Shown here: positions 26,271-34,809 of the stretch, piece after piece
How the letters are laid out: the number at the start of each line of letters is the position of its first letter
How positions within the stretch are numbered: position 1 is the stretch's first letter
Source: DATBIS01 sp036556805
Lineage (GTDB): Bacteria; Actinomycetota; UBA4738; HRBIN12
Assembly (NCBI GenBank): GCA_036556805.1
Contig: DATBIS010000005.1
Location: 8,369 to 72,368, forward strand
DNA: 64,000 nt
Direction: 5' to 3'
Made by a program: the position numbers and the translations under genes
The notes under the pieces: generated by a model
Databases searched by the model: none
What the model was told of the DNA's origin: nothing
The model's input: only the letters and a program-made list of their open reading frames with translations

Positions 26271-27227
26271 ATGTCGATCCGGGTCGCCCTGTTCGGGTGC
26301 GGGTGGATTCAGGACTTCCACGCGCGCGGCGTGCGGGCGCACCCGGATGGCGAGCTCGTCGCGGTCGCGAACCACCGCGAGGAGACCGCGCACGCGTTCG
26401 CCGAACGACACGAGATCGAACGCGTGACGACGGACTGGCGGACGCTCGCCGCCGATCCCGCCGTGGACGCCGCGATCGTGGCGACGCCGAACGCCCTGCA
26501 CGCACCCCAGGCCGTGGAGCTCCTGCGCGCCGGCAAGCACGTGCTGGTCGAGAAGCCGATGGCGACCTCGGTCGCCGAGTGCGACGCGATGATCCAGGCG
26601 GCCGCGGAGGGATCGGCGTCGCTCATGGTCGCGCACTGCTGGCGCTTCCACGACGACGTCAGGGCTTTGGGGCGCCGGATCGAGGCCGGCGAGCTCGGCG
26701 AGATCGTGAAGACCCGAGGGTACGGCGTGCACGTGGACTGGGGGCCCTCGGGATGGTTCGTCGATCGCGAGCTCGCGGGCGGCGGCGCACTCGTCGACAT
26801 GGGGGTCCACGCGATCGACACCGCGCGGTTCCTCCTGGGCGACCCGGTGCCGGAGCGGGTCTGCGCGGCGATCGGCACGCGCTACGCAGCCGGGCGGTAC
26901 GAGGTCGACGACGACGGGGTCGTGCTGATCACGTGGTCGAACGGGACGACCTCCCTCGTGGAGTGCGGGTGGTGGCAGCCGCACCGGGGCGGACCCGAGG
27001 CGGATACCGAGGTCTACGGCACGAGGGGCTACGATCGCGTCTGGCCCGCGGAGGCCCCCGCCGACGACGAGCTTGGGCTCCAGCCCATGTATTCGGCACA
27101 GGTGGGGGAGTTCCTCGACGCCGTCGGCGAGGGCCGGCGGCCGCGGCCTTCCGGCGAGGACGGGAGGATCGTGATGCAGGTGGTCGAGCGAGCGTATGCC
27201 TCCGCGCTCGAGGCGCACGCGACGTGA
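26271..27227 (+). CDS. Gfo/Idh/MocA-family NAD(P)-dependent oxidoreductase
   Basis: A 318-residue sugar or cyclitol dehydrogenase. The N-terminal Rossmann fold starts VALFGCGWIQDFHARG, the conserved EKPMA (94-98) binds cofactor and substrate, and GGGALVDMGVHAIDTARFLLG carries the catalytic His region of the C-terminal domain. It probably oxidises the imported sugar or a derivative in the cytoplasm. ATG 26271 is 9 bases after the permease stop. It overlaps the following kinase gene by four bases, so the importer, dehydrogenase and kinase are one operon. Confidence 0.9.
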   Translation: MSIRVALFGCGWIQDFHARGVRAHPDGELVAVANHREETAHAFAERHEIERVTTDWRTLAADPAVDAAIVATPNALHAPQAVELLRAGKHVLVEKPMATSVAECDAMIQAAAEGSASLMVAHCWRFHDDVRALGRRIEAGELGEIVKTRGYGVHVDWGPSGWFVDRELAGGGALVDMGVHAIDTARFLLGDPVPERVCAAIGTRYAAGRYEVDDDGVVLITWSNGTTSLVECGWWQPHRGGPEADTEVYGTRGYDRVWPAEAPADDELGLQPMYSAQVGEFLDAVGEGRRPRPSGEDGRIVMQVVERAYASALEAHAT

Positions 27228-28210
27228 GCGTCTTCCTCGGCGTCGACGGCGGTGGGACGAAGACGCACGCCGTGGTGGCGGACGGGGCTGGCACTCCCCT
27301 CGGGGTCGGCGTGAGCGGCGCGTCCAACTGGGAGGACGTGGGCCTGGACGGCGCCGTCGCCACGGTGGGCGCGGCGGTCGAGGAGGCCTTCGGGCAGGCG
27401 AACCTCGGCCCTTCGGATGCGACGGCGGCCGTCTTCGGCCTCGCCGGACTGGACTGGGAGAGCGATCGCCGGCGCCTCGCGATCGTCCCGGAGTCGCTCG
27501 GGCTTGCGTGCGAGTGGCTGACGGTGAACGACTCGTTCGTCGCGCTCCGCGCCGGCGCCAACCATCCGTGGGGGATCGTCGTGATCGCCGGCACCGGGGC
27601 CGTCGCCGCCGGCCGGGACCCCGATGGGCAGGAGTTTCGAACCCTCGGGCTCGGCCCGGTGTACGGCGACTACGGGAGCGCCTCGGAGATCGGAGAGGCG
27701 GCGATGCGCGCCGTGGCGGAGTGGTTCATCGGGCTCGGCGGCGCGACGGCGCTCACCGACGCCTTGTGCCTGCATGCTGGCGTCGACACCGCGCAAGAGC
27801 TCCTCGAACGCTACAGCCGGAGCCAGGAGCCACTCGACCCGATCGCCCGCGTCGTGATGAAGGTCGCCGACGAGGGCGACCCGACTGCGAGGACCATCGC
27901 CGAGCGCGCCGGCGCCGGCCTGGGTGCTCGCGCGGCGCTCGTGGCGCGCAAGCTCTCGATGCAGCAGTTGCCCGTCGAGGTGGTGCTCGCAGGAGGAGTG
28001 TTCCGGAGCGCGAACCGCGCGTTGATGGCCGCGTTCGAGATGGAGCTTCGCCGAACGGTGCCGCGCGCGGCGGTCTCGCGGCTGGAGGTCCCGCCGGTCG
28101 TCGGGGCCGTGCTGCGCGCGATGGAGCTCGTCGGCGTTGAGCCGCCCGGAGCCGTGCACCTGCACCTCTCGCTCGAGGTGATCAAGCACCTCGGCTACGA
28201 GTTCGCCTGA
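27224..28210 (+). CDS. BadF/BadG-type sugar kinase (N-acetylglucosamine kinase-like), second copy
   Basis: A 328-residue ASKHA-fold kinase. Phosphate-1 motif FLGVDGGGTKTHAVV, phosphate-2 motif VVIAGTGAVAAG, and the adenosine motif VVLAGGVFRSANRAL are clear. It is a paralogue of the protein at 14564 but not a close one, so the two may act on different sugars. GTG 27224 overlaps the TGA of the Gfo/Idh gene. Its own TGA is 4 bases from the end of the convergent D-aminopeptidase gene. An open frame of more than 600 codons extends upstream of the GTG but is only the shadow frame of the preceding genes. Confidence 0.88.
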   Translation: MSVFLGVDGGGTKTHAVVADGAGTPLGVGVSGASNWEDVGLDGAVATVGAAVEEAFGQANLGPSDATAAVFGLAGLDWESDRRRLAIVPESLGLACEWLTVNDSFVALRAGANHPWGIVVIAGTGAVAAGRDPDGQEFRTLGLGPVYGDYGSASEIGEAAMRAVAEWFIGLGGATALTDALCLHAGVDTAQELLERYSRSQEPLDPIARVVMKVADEGDPTARTIAERAGAGLGARAALVARKLSMQQLPVEVVLAGGVFRSANRALMAAFEMELRRTVPRAAVSRLEVPPVVGAVLRAMELVGVEPPGAVHLHLSLEVIKHLGYEFA

Positions 28211-28214
28211 ACGT

Positions 28215-29048
28215 TCAGACGCGCGACGCGGCCTCGGCCTGGCGGCCCAGGTAGCCCCAGACGAGCAGCACCTGGTAGAGCTCGCGGAGGTCGTCCGTCT
28301 CGTAGCGCAGGGTCCGCGCCGCGGGCCGTTCCGTTCGCGGCACGAGCATCCCCATGTCGACGATCGCCGTGCTCGCGTCCACCTCGAACGTGTAGGGCGG
28401 CGGCGGGCGGAACGGCCGCAGCGTCCCCGCGCCGATCACGGCCTGTTCGGCGGCGCCCTTGATCACGGTGCGTGCCCACTCCGGGGAGAGCGATCGCGCG
28501 GACGTTCGCCCGAACGCCTCCTTCACGGCGACGGTGCGCACGCCCGGAAGCGCGGCCTCGGCCTGCTGGCAGCACGCGCGGTCGCCCACCACCAGAGCGA
28601 CCGGAACCCCGAAGCTTCCGGCGAGCGCCGCGTTCAGCAACGTCTCGTTCCACGAATCGCCGTTGACGCGCACGTCGGTGAAGAACCCCGCGTAGGTGTG
28701 GTCGAGGATCGCCTGGCTCGTGCCGGCTCCCGCGTGGTACCCGAGGAAGAGCGCGCAGTCCGTGCCGGTCTCGAGCCCGGTCATCATCGAGAACGGCACC
28801 TTCGGCGCGCCCTGCACGAGCTCGGCGCGCTGATCGAGCTTCTGCGGCAACAGGTTCCCCATGTCGCCGTGCGAGTCGCTCACCACCACCCGGGAGGCCC
28901 CCGCCTCGAAGGAACCCGCGATCGCGGCGTTGGCCTCCTCGGTCATGATCTCGCGGGCCCACGCGTAGTCGTCGGTCCCGCGGGTCATCTGACGTGCCGA
29001 CGTGAGGCCGGCGATGCCTTCCATGTCGATCGAGATGAACACGTCCAT
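28215..29048 (-). CDS. dppA: M55-family D-aminopeptidase (DppA-like)
   Basis: A 277-residue zinc peptidase. Metal and active-site residues match DppA of Bacillus subtilis: Asp8 and Glu10 in ISIDMEG, His60 in SDSHGD, His105 in GYHAGAG, His117 in LDHTYAG and Glu135 in DSWNE. DppA releases D-alanine from D-Ala-containing peptides, which fits use of peptidoglycan fragments. The location right after the amino-sugar-type cluster is suggestive. It is cytoplasmic (no signal). It is divergent from an MFS gene; the hexamer TATACT of that gene lies in the 165-base gap. Confidence 0.9.
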   Translation of the reverse strand: MDVFISIDMEGIAGLTSARQMTRGTDDYAWAREIMTEEANAAIAGSFEAGASRVVVSDSHGDMGNLLPQKLDQRAELVQGAPKVPFSMMTGLETGTDCALFLGYHAGAGTSQAILDHTYAGFFTDVRVNGDSWNETLLNAALAGSFGVPVALVVGDRACCQQAEAALPGVRTVAVKEAFGRTSARSLSPEWARTVIKGAAEQAVIGAGTLRPFRPPPPYTFEVDASTAIVDMGMLVPRTERPAARTLRYETDDLRELYQVLLVWGYLGRQAEAASRV

Positions 29049-29061
29049 GGGTGACGAACTC

Positions 29062-29135
29062 TATACTTCTCGCGCTCATGACAACGGTCTAGCCGACAAC
29101 CCCACGCGATCTCGCCGGACGGGCTCCCGTCCGGC
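29062..29135 (+). promoter_or_regulatory. Putative promoter and leader hairpin upstream of the MFS gene
   Basis: TATACT at 29062-29067 could serve as -10. About 50 bases later a perfect stem of GCCGGACGG with CCGTCCGGC (29114-29135) closes a four-base loop. A five-codon frame (ATG 29078 to TAG 29092) sits between them. The leader fits no riboswitch class I know. Confidence 0.3.
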
Positions 29136-29213
29136 TTCAGGTTCGGCGCGCTCGGTTGGGCCGTTCGCACGTTCCCCGCCGTCGCGCCCTGCAAGAAAGG
29201 ACGCTCGACGCTC

Positions 29214-30488
29214 GTGGCTCGACGACTTCCCGCGCCGTTCGTGTACCTCCTGAGCGAGGCCCTCATCGGCTTCTTCTTCACGATGACCACGGTCGTGTTC
29301 TCGATCTACCTGATCCGCGACGTCGGCCTCGACCCGCTTCAGCTCGTGCTGATGGGCACGGCGCTCGAGGCGACGTACTTCCTCTTCGAGGTGCCGACCG
29401 GCGTCGTCGCCGACGTCGTGAGCCGCAAGGTCTCGATCGTGATCGGCCTGGTGCTCTCGGGGATCGCGTTCCTCGCGCTCGGCCTCGTGCGAAGCTTCGG
29501 TGCCGCCATCCTCACGCAGCTCCTCTGGGGCTTCGGCGCGACGTTCACGAGCGGCGCCGACGTCGCGTGGATCACCGACGAGGTCGGTGAGGAGGCGGCT
29601 CGCCCCCTCTACCTCCGAGCGGGTCAGTACGGGAACCTGGGCGGGCTGCTCGGCATCGTCGTCGGGATCTCGCTCGCGACGGTCGCGCTCTCCATGCCGA
29701 TCGTGATCTCCGGGATCGGGTTCGTCGCGCTCGGCCTGATGCTGGTCGTCGTCATGCCCGAAGAGCACTTCGTGAAGCCGGTCCGCTCGGAGGGTGAACG
29801 CATCCACCACTCGCTTCGGAAGACGCTCGGCGGCAGCGCGCGCGCGATCCGCGGCCATCCGGTGCTGTTCCTGATCCTCGTGGTTGCCGCGCTGCACGGG
29901 ATGTCGACGGAGGGCTTCGACCGCCTCGCCGACTTCCACATCCTGCAGGACATCGGGCTCCCCTCGTTCTGGACGTTCGATCGCATCGTGTGGTTCGGCG
30001 TGATCGACGCCGGCGCGCTCCTGCTCGGCATCGCCGCCACCGAGGTCGTGAAGCGGAAGGTCGACCTCGAGCACGTGAACGGGGCGGCGCGAGCGCTGCT
30101 CGTCATCGACGTGGCGCTGATCGCGCTGGTGGCACTCTTCGGCCTGTCGGGTGCGTTCGGCCTGGCGCTCGCCGGGATCTGGCTCGTGGCCGGCCTTCGC
30201 ACGGTTCGCGACTCCGTCTTCACGGCGTGGACCAACCGTGGGCTCGATGCGGGCACGCGAGCGACGATCAACTCGATCGTGGGGCAAGCCGACGCGATCG
30301 GCCAGACGGCGGGCGGGCCCGTGCTCGGAGTGATCGCGCGCGCGGCCTCGGTGCCCGCCGCGATCGTGGTATCGGGCCTCGTCCGGCTACCGGCGCTCGT
30401 GTTCTACGGCGTCGCGATCCGCCGCGGGACCGTCGGCGCCGTCCGGCCCGACGAGGTCGCCGACCTCGACGCGGCGGCCGAGAGCTGA
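29214..30488 (+). CDS. MFS transporter
   Basis: A 424-residue major facilitator protein with about 12 transmembrane helices. The conserved loop between helices 2 and 3 reads PTGVVADVVSRKVSI (GxxaDrxGrR-like). SGADVAWITDEVG and the overall layout resemble the tetracycline/macrolide-type exporters of actinobacteria. Substrate unknown. GTG 29214 is preceded by an AAAGGA sequence 12 bases upstream, rather far for a ribosome-binding site. It is convergent with the YcgQ-like gene, 7 bases apart. Confidence 0.87.
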   Translation: MARRLPAPFVYLLSEALIGFFFTMTTVVFSIYLIRDVGLDPLQLVLMGTALEATYFLFEVPTGVVADVVSRKVSIVIGLVLSGIAFLALGLVRSFGAAILTQLLWGFGATFTSGADVAWITDEVGEEAARPLYLRAGQYGNLGGLLGIVVGISLATVALSMPIVISGIGFVALGLMLVVVMPEEHFVKPVRSEGERIHHSLRKTLGGSARAIRGHPVLFLILVVAALHGMSTEGFDRLADFHILQDIGLPSFWTFDRIVWFGVIDAGALLLGIAATEVVKRKVDLEHVNGAARALLVIDVALIALVALFGLSGAFGLALAGIWLVAGLRTVRDSVFTAWTNRGLDAGTRATINSIVGQADAIGQTAGGPVLGVIARAASVPAAIVVSGLVRLPALVFYGVAIRRGTVGAVRPDEVADLDAAAES

Positions 30489-30495
30489 TCCGGCG

Positions 30496-31182
30496 CTATT
30501 CGTACGGGTCCTCGGGCGCAGGGATCTCGACGACGCTCGTCGCCGCGAGCTCGGGGACGTCGTCGACGATCCCCGCGAAGGTCCCCGTCACCGTGACCCA
30601 CTGGTCGCGCGCGGGCCGATCGCCCGCGACGCCGACGATCCGGATCACGACGGGGGTGGCGTCGGCCGCGCAGCAGGCGATCTGGTAGCGGGCCAGAGGA
30701 AAGCTGCCCTCCCCCGTACCCGCCACGAAACCCGTGAGGAGGACGCTCGCGCCTCGCAGGCTCGTGCCGTCTCGATCGAACGAGCGTTGCCCGAACTCGA
30801 GAAGCGTCATCGGGCGGGCAGGCGCATCGGCGGGAAGCGGGTCGAAGACCGCCGCACCCGCTCGGATGTCGACGGTTGCGCCGCGATCCACGCCGAAGCT
30901 CCCGAGCGTCGGCGGGGCGACGAGCAGCAGCGCGCTGATCGGCGCGAGGAGGAGCCACCCGGCGCCGACGTGAGCACCATGAGAGCGGTCCGGGTCGATC
31001 GGCGGGGTCGATCGGATCGCGCGGGCCACGGTCACGATGCCGATCACGATGACGGCCACCGCCGCGGCGGCGAGCCACGGTCCCATCCCACCGCGGACGT
31101 ATCGACGATAGGTCCCCGTGACGGTGAGCCGCATCAGCACCGCGCCGACGAGCAAGCTGATCGTTCCGCCGGCCGCGTTCAC
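30496..31182 (-). CDS. TIGR03943-family membrane protein (YcgQ-like)
   Basis: A 228-residue protein with two N-terminal membrane segments, a third near residues 60-100, and an outside domain containing ASVLLTGFVAGTGEG, ARYQIACCAADATPV and WVTVTGTF. The CC motif and WV(x)VTG pattern are characteristic of the YcgQ/TIGR03943 partner of pfam03773 permeases. The GTG start overlaps the permease stop (GTGA). The pair is thought to form a two-subunit permease; the transported species is not established, though related genes are often metal-regulated. It is not a lipoprotein. Confidence 0.85.
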   Translation of the reverse strand: MNAAGGTISLLVGAVLMRLTVTGTYRRYVRGGMGPWLAAAAVAVIVIGIVTVARAIRSTPPIDPDRSHGAHVGAGWLLLAPISALLLVAPPTLGSFGVDRGATVDIRAGAAVFDPLPADAPARPMTLLEFGQRSFDRDGTSLRGASVLLTGFVAGTGEGSFPLARYQIACCAADATPVVIRIVGVAGDRPARDQWVTVTGTFAGIVDDVPELAATSVVEIPAPEDPYE

Positions 31183-32204
31183 AGCAACCACCAACCGACC
31201 AAGGCGCTCGACGCCACGGCGGCCACCAACGTGAGCGGCGCGAAGCGCGTCGCAAAACGCCGGCCGAAGGTTCCCGCCTGCAAGGCGACAAGCTTGACGT
31301 CGACCATCGGCCCCACGACGAGGAACGCCAGGCGAGCGCTCAGGGAGAACTGCGTGAGGCTGGCGGCCACGAACGCGTCGGCTTCCGAGCAGATGGCCAT
31401 CGCCACCGCGAGGCCGGCCATCGCGAGCACGGAGAGCGGGCCGGCGCCCGCCACGCCGTCGAGCACGCTCCGCGGCACGACCGTCTGGAGGGTGGCCGCC
31501 GTCGCGGCGCCGACGATGAGGAACCCGCCCGCGTGGAGGAAGTCGTGCTGCGCGGTGGCCACGAGCACGGCGAGGGGAGGCCCGTCGACGGCGGAACGCC
31601 GGCGACGGGCTCGGTCGAGGAGCTCGTCGCGGCCCCGACGAGCCCAGATGAGCCCGACGAGGTTCGCGGCGAGCAAGCTCGCCGCGAACCGGGCGACGAC
31701 CATCTCGGGCCGGCCCGGGAACGCCACCGCGGTCGCAACGAGGACCACCGGGTTGATCGCGGGCGCCGAAAGCAGGAACGCGAGCGCGGCCGCCGGCGGC
31801 GCGCCCTGCGCCACCAGCCGTCCGGCGATGGGCACCGATCCGCACTCGCAGCCCGGGAGGACGGCGCCGGCCGCGGCGGCGACCGGGACCGCCAGCGCGG
31901 GTCGATCCGGAAGCATCCTTGGGAAGAATCCCGCCGGCACGAGCGCCGCGACGACGGCGCTCACGGTCACGCCCAACACGAGGAAGGGCATCGCCTGCAC
32001 CGCGATCGCGACGAAGACCGTCGCCCAGTGGGCGATCGCGGGGCGATCGAGGAGGTCCTGCAGCGCCGGGCGAAGCACCGCGGCGGCGACGACCACGAGC
32101 ACGACGACCGCGAGGCCCGCGGTCGTGCGGCGCGTTCCCGGACCACGCAGGTCGTCGGTCGGCGCGATGTTCGCGCCGACCTCCTTGCCGATCCAACCCG
32201 ACAT
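31179..32204 (-). CDS. Pfam03773-type permease (YcgR-like)
   Basis: A 341-residue membrane protein with about eight helices. The motif GCECGSVPIA near residue 125 corresponds to the (P)xCxCGxxP signature of this permease family, and FLLSAPAINPVVL is the second conserved loop. The C-terminal half repeats the fold (AICSEADAFVAASL, GPMVDVKLVALQ). ATG 32204 is chosen because the hydrophobic region starts soon after; a minus-strand TATGCT ends 9 bases before it. It works with the YcgQ-like protein encoded just downstream. It is divergent from the 5'-nucleotidase gene, 145 bases apart. Confidence 0.87.
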   Translation of the reverse strand: MSGWIGKEVGANIAPTDDLRGPGTRRTTAGLAVVVLVVVAAAVLRPALQDLLDRPAIAHWATVFVAIAVQAMPFLVLGVTVSAVVAALVPAGFFPRMLPDRPALAVPVAAAAGAVLPGCECGSVPIAGRLVAQGAPPAAALAFLLSAPAINPVVLVATAVAFPGRPEMVVARFAASLLAANLVGLIWARRGRDELLDRARRRRSAVDGPPLAVLVATAQHDFLHAGGFLIVGAATAATLQTVVPRSVLDGVAGAGPLSVLAMAGLAVAMAICSEADAFVAASLTQFSLSARLAFLVVGPMVDVKLVALQAGTFGRRFATRFAPLTLVAAVASSALVGWWLL

Positions 32205-32349
32205 CGGGCGGCGAGCATACAGCGGCGTTCCACCGCCCCGGACCGGGAACGATCGCGGGAACGCACGGTCCACGCTGCCGACATGCGTTGTTCTCACGAG
32301 CGTGGCAGCATGTGTCGACGGGCAGCCGTTCGAAGAGGGGGAGGGGACG

Positions 32350-34224
32350 ATGGCCGGGAAGAGGCTCCGAGGATTCTCCGCGCAGGCGATGCTCGTCCTG
32401 CTTGCCGTCGGCGTGGTCGTCGCGGCTCCGCTCGCCGCGCCGAACCGTGCGAGCAACGACGTCATCATCTCCGGTGCGAGATCGATCAACGATCAGCTCC
32501 TCGTCACGTTCGCGAGACCGGCGTCGACGACCACCGACGTCCACCTGCTCGCGTTCAACGACTTCCACGGCAACCTCGAGGCCGCCGGGCTCAACATCTA
32601 CGGGCACTTCGCCGGCGGCGCCGCGTACCTCGCGAAGGCAATCAAGGACCGGCAGGCTCTGTACGGCAACCTCGAGACGACGATCTTCGCGGGCGACAAC
32701 ATTGGAGCGAGCCCCCTCGCGAACGGCCTGTTCTTCGAGGAGCCGGCCACGATCGTCGCGAACCTCATGAACGTCGACTTCGCGTCGGTCGGGAACCACG
32801 AGTTCGACAAGGGCAGCACAGAGCTCCAGCGCATCCAGAACGGTGGCTGCCGACCGGTCGAAGGCTGCACGGCGGCTCCGTACGCGCTGCCCGACGGCAC
32901 GACCACCGACGTCTTCCCCGGCGCGGACTTCCAATACCTGTCCGCGAACGTGGTCGTGGACTCGACCGGCAAGACGCTCTTCCCCGCCTACGGGATCCAG
33001 AAGTACAAGGGGAACAGCGGCAGGAAGTTCAGCGTCGGGTTCATCGGCGAGGTGCTGGAATCGACCCCGACGATCGTCACGCCCACCGGGGTCGCGGGCC
33101 TCACGTTCCAGGACGAAGCCGATGCGGCGAACGCCGCCGTGCGGACGCTCCAGAAGATCGGCGTGCGGACGTCGGTGCTCGTCGTTCATGAGGGCGGGTT
33201 CCAGACCGGCGGCGTCCTGAACGGCTGCAACGGGAGTCTCGCGGGGAGTCCGATCGTCGACATCGCGAGCCGTCTCGACCCGTCGATCAAGGTGATCGTG
33301 TCGGCGCACACGCACGCCGAGTACCGTTGCACGCTGACGACCGGCGGCGTGACGCGACTCATCACGAGCGCGTCGTCCTTCGGCCGGATCCTCACCGACA
33401 TCACGCTCACGATCGCCGACAAGACCGGCGACCTCGTTGCGTCGAGCGCGGAGAACGTGATCGTCGACAACGCGCTCAACGCGCCGGGGCCCGGCGTGAC
33501 GCGCATCCCGGATCCGTCGAAGGCGGATCCCCAGGTGCAGGCGGTCGTCGACCAGTATGTGACGGCCTCGGCGCCGCTCGCGAACCAAGTCATCGGCCGG
33601 ATCCAGGGCGATCTCACCCGGACCGGGTCCGCGTTCGGCGAGTCGACGCTCGGCGACGTGATCGCGGACGCGCAGTTCGCGGCGACCGAACCGGCGACCC
33701 TGGGGGACGCGCAGCTCGCCTTCATGAACCCGGGCGGCATCCGCGGGGACCTTCTCGCATCCGCGATCTCCTCCGGCGGTGAGGCCGTCGGCGAGGTCAC
33801 ATACGGCGAGGCGTTCACCGTGCAGCCGTTCGGCAACAGCCTCGTGACGAAGACGATGACCGGCGACATGATCCGACGCGTGCTCGAGCAGCAGTTCGTC
33901 GGCTGCGGAGGGCAGACCGTGCAGCGGATCCTCCAGATCTCGGCGTCCTTCTCGTACGAGCAGGATCCCGCTTCGGCGACCTGCTCGGGTCATATTGGGA
34001 CGATGTGGGTGGACGGGGTCGAGGTGGCGTCCACCGATTCGTTCCGCGTCACGATGAACAACTTCCTCGCGTTCGGCGGGGACGGGTTCACCGTGTTCAA
34101 CGAGGGCACGGACGCGCTGGGCGGCGCCCAGGACATCGACGCGCTCGTGGCCGCGTTCCAGGCGGCCGAGCCTACAGGCATCGCGGTGCCGCCGCTCGAT
34201 CGGATCGTCGCGATCGCGGCCTAG
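32350..34224 (+). CDS. Secreted bifunctional metallophosphatase/5'-nucleotidase
   Basis: A 624-residue exported enzyme. A signal peptide (AMLVLLAVGVVVAAPLAA) is followed by a calcineurin-like metallophosphatase domain with NDFHGNLE, FAGDNIGAS, VGNHEFDKG and SAHTHAEY as metal and catalytic motifs. The 5'-nucleotidase C-terminal domain has NPGGIRGD, TVQPFGNSL and NFLAFGGDGFTVF, which stack the nucleobase. It would release phosphate and nucleosides from extracellular nucleotides. ATG 32350 has a GAGGGG site just before it. A strong hairpin follows the stop codon. Confidence 0.93.
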   Translation: MAGKRLRGFSAQAMLVLLAVGVVVAAPLAAPNRASNDVIISGARSINDQLLVTFARPASTTTDVHLLAFNDFHGNLEAAGLNIYGHFAGGAAYLAKAIKDRQALYGNLETTIFAGDNIGASPLANGLFFEEPATIVANLMNVDFASVGNHEFDKGSTELQRIQNGGCRPVEGCTAAPYALPDGTTTDVFPGADFQYLSANVVVDSTGKTLFPAYGIQKYKGNSGRKFSVGFIGEVLESTPTIVTPTGVAGLTFQDEADAANAAVRTLQKIGVRTSVLVVHEGGFQTGGVLNGCNGSLAGSPIVDIASRLDPSIKVIVSAHTHAEYRCTLTTGGVTRLITSASSFGRILTDITLTIADKTGDLVASSAENVIVDNALNAPGPGVTRIPDPSKADPQVQAVVDQYVTASAPLANQVIGRIQGDLTRTGSAFGESTLGDVIADAQFAATEPATLGDAQLAFMNPGGIRGDLLASAISSGGEAVGEVTYGEAFTVQPFGNSLVTKTMTGDMIRRVLEQQFVGCGGQTVQRILQISASFSYEQDPASATCSGHIGTMWVDGVEVASTDSFRVTMNNFLAFGGDGFTVFNEGTDALGGAQDIDALVAAFQAAEPTGIAVPPLDRIVAIAA

Positions 34225-34234
34225 ACCTGCATGG

Positions 34235-34262
34235 GGGCGCCCGGGCCTCGGCCCGGGCGCCC
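34235..34262 (+). terminator. Hairpin after the 5'-nucleotidase gene
   Basis: A perfect 12-bp stem of GGGCGCCCGGGC and its complement closes a CTCG loop, 10 bases past the stop codon. There is no U-tract. The next gene's ribosome-binding region follows directly. Confidence 0.7.
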
Positions 34263-34278
34263 GTTCGAAGGGGGCCTC

Positions 34279-34791
34279 GTGGCGATCGTTCGGTCGGATC
34301 GGCCCGTGTCGACGAGGCGGATCGCCGCCGCCGCCCGACGACTCCTGGAAGCGTCGACGCTGTGCACGATCTCGACCGTGTCCGCTGGCGGGCGCCCTCA
34401 CGCCAACACCGCGTACTTCTCGTGGAACCGATCGTTCGACCTCGTCTGGCTCTCGGATCCGGGCTCGACGCATTCACGACATCTGCGAACGACGCCGTCG
34501 GCGGCGGTCGTCGTCTACGACTCGCGTCAGACGTGGGGCGAGGCCGACCGCGGGATCCAGCTGTTCGGTTCCGCGAGCGAGGCGACCGGCTCCGCGCGAC
34601 GAGAGGCCGAGCGCTCCTACGCGCGCCGGTTCCCCGACTACACGGACGCCGGCGACTATCGCTTCTACCGATTCAGGCCGCGGCGGCTGAAGCTGTTCGA
34701 CGAGACGGTGTTCGGCTCGGGCGTCTTCGTGTCGGCGGCCGTGCGGGGCGGCGACGTCGCATGGACGCGCACGGATGTGGTCGCCGCCTAG
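34279..34791 (+). CDS. Pyridoxamine 5'-phosphate oxidase-like flavin/F420-binding protein
   Basis: A 170-residue split-barrel protein. LCTISTVSAGGRPHANTAYF and FDLVWLSDPGSTHSRHL are typical of the PNPOx-like fold, and AAVVVYDSRQTWG forms the barrel's middle strands. Members bind FMN, F420 or haem; the cofactor cannot be told here. GTG 34279 is preceded by AAGGGGG. The gene is alone, convergent with a methyltransferase gene 18 bases away. Confidence 0.8.
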   Translation: MAIVRSDRPVSTRRIAAAARRLLEASTLCTISTVSAGGRPHANTAYFSWNRSFDLVWLSDPGSTHSRHLRTTPSAAVVVYDSRQTWGEADRGIQLFGSASEATGSARREAERSYARRFPDYTDAGDYRFYRFRPRRLKLFDETVFGSGVFVSAAVRGGDVAWTRTDVVAA

Positions 34792-34809
34792 GTGCGGGGG
34801 GGCCGTCCT

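Noticed and set aside
25352..28210. A 952-codon open frame covering the second permease, Gfo/Idh and kinase genes
   Set aside because: Only its last part (from GTG 27224) encodes the BadF-type kinase. The rest is Arg- and Gly-rich, as expected from an off-frame reading of high-GC genes.
29049..29213. Guanidine (ykkC) or ZTP riboswitch upstream of the MFS gene
   Set aside because: The conserved core sequences of these classes are absent; only a simple hairpin is supported.
30496..34473. A 1325-codon minus-strand open frame
   Set aside because: Only the first-listed end (from GTG 31182) is the YcgQ-like protein. The remainder is antisense to the 5'-nucleotidase and off-frame to the permease.
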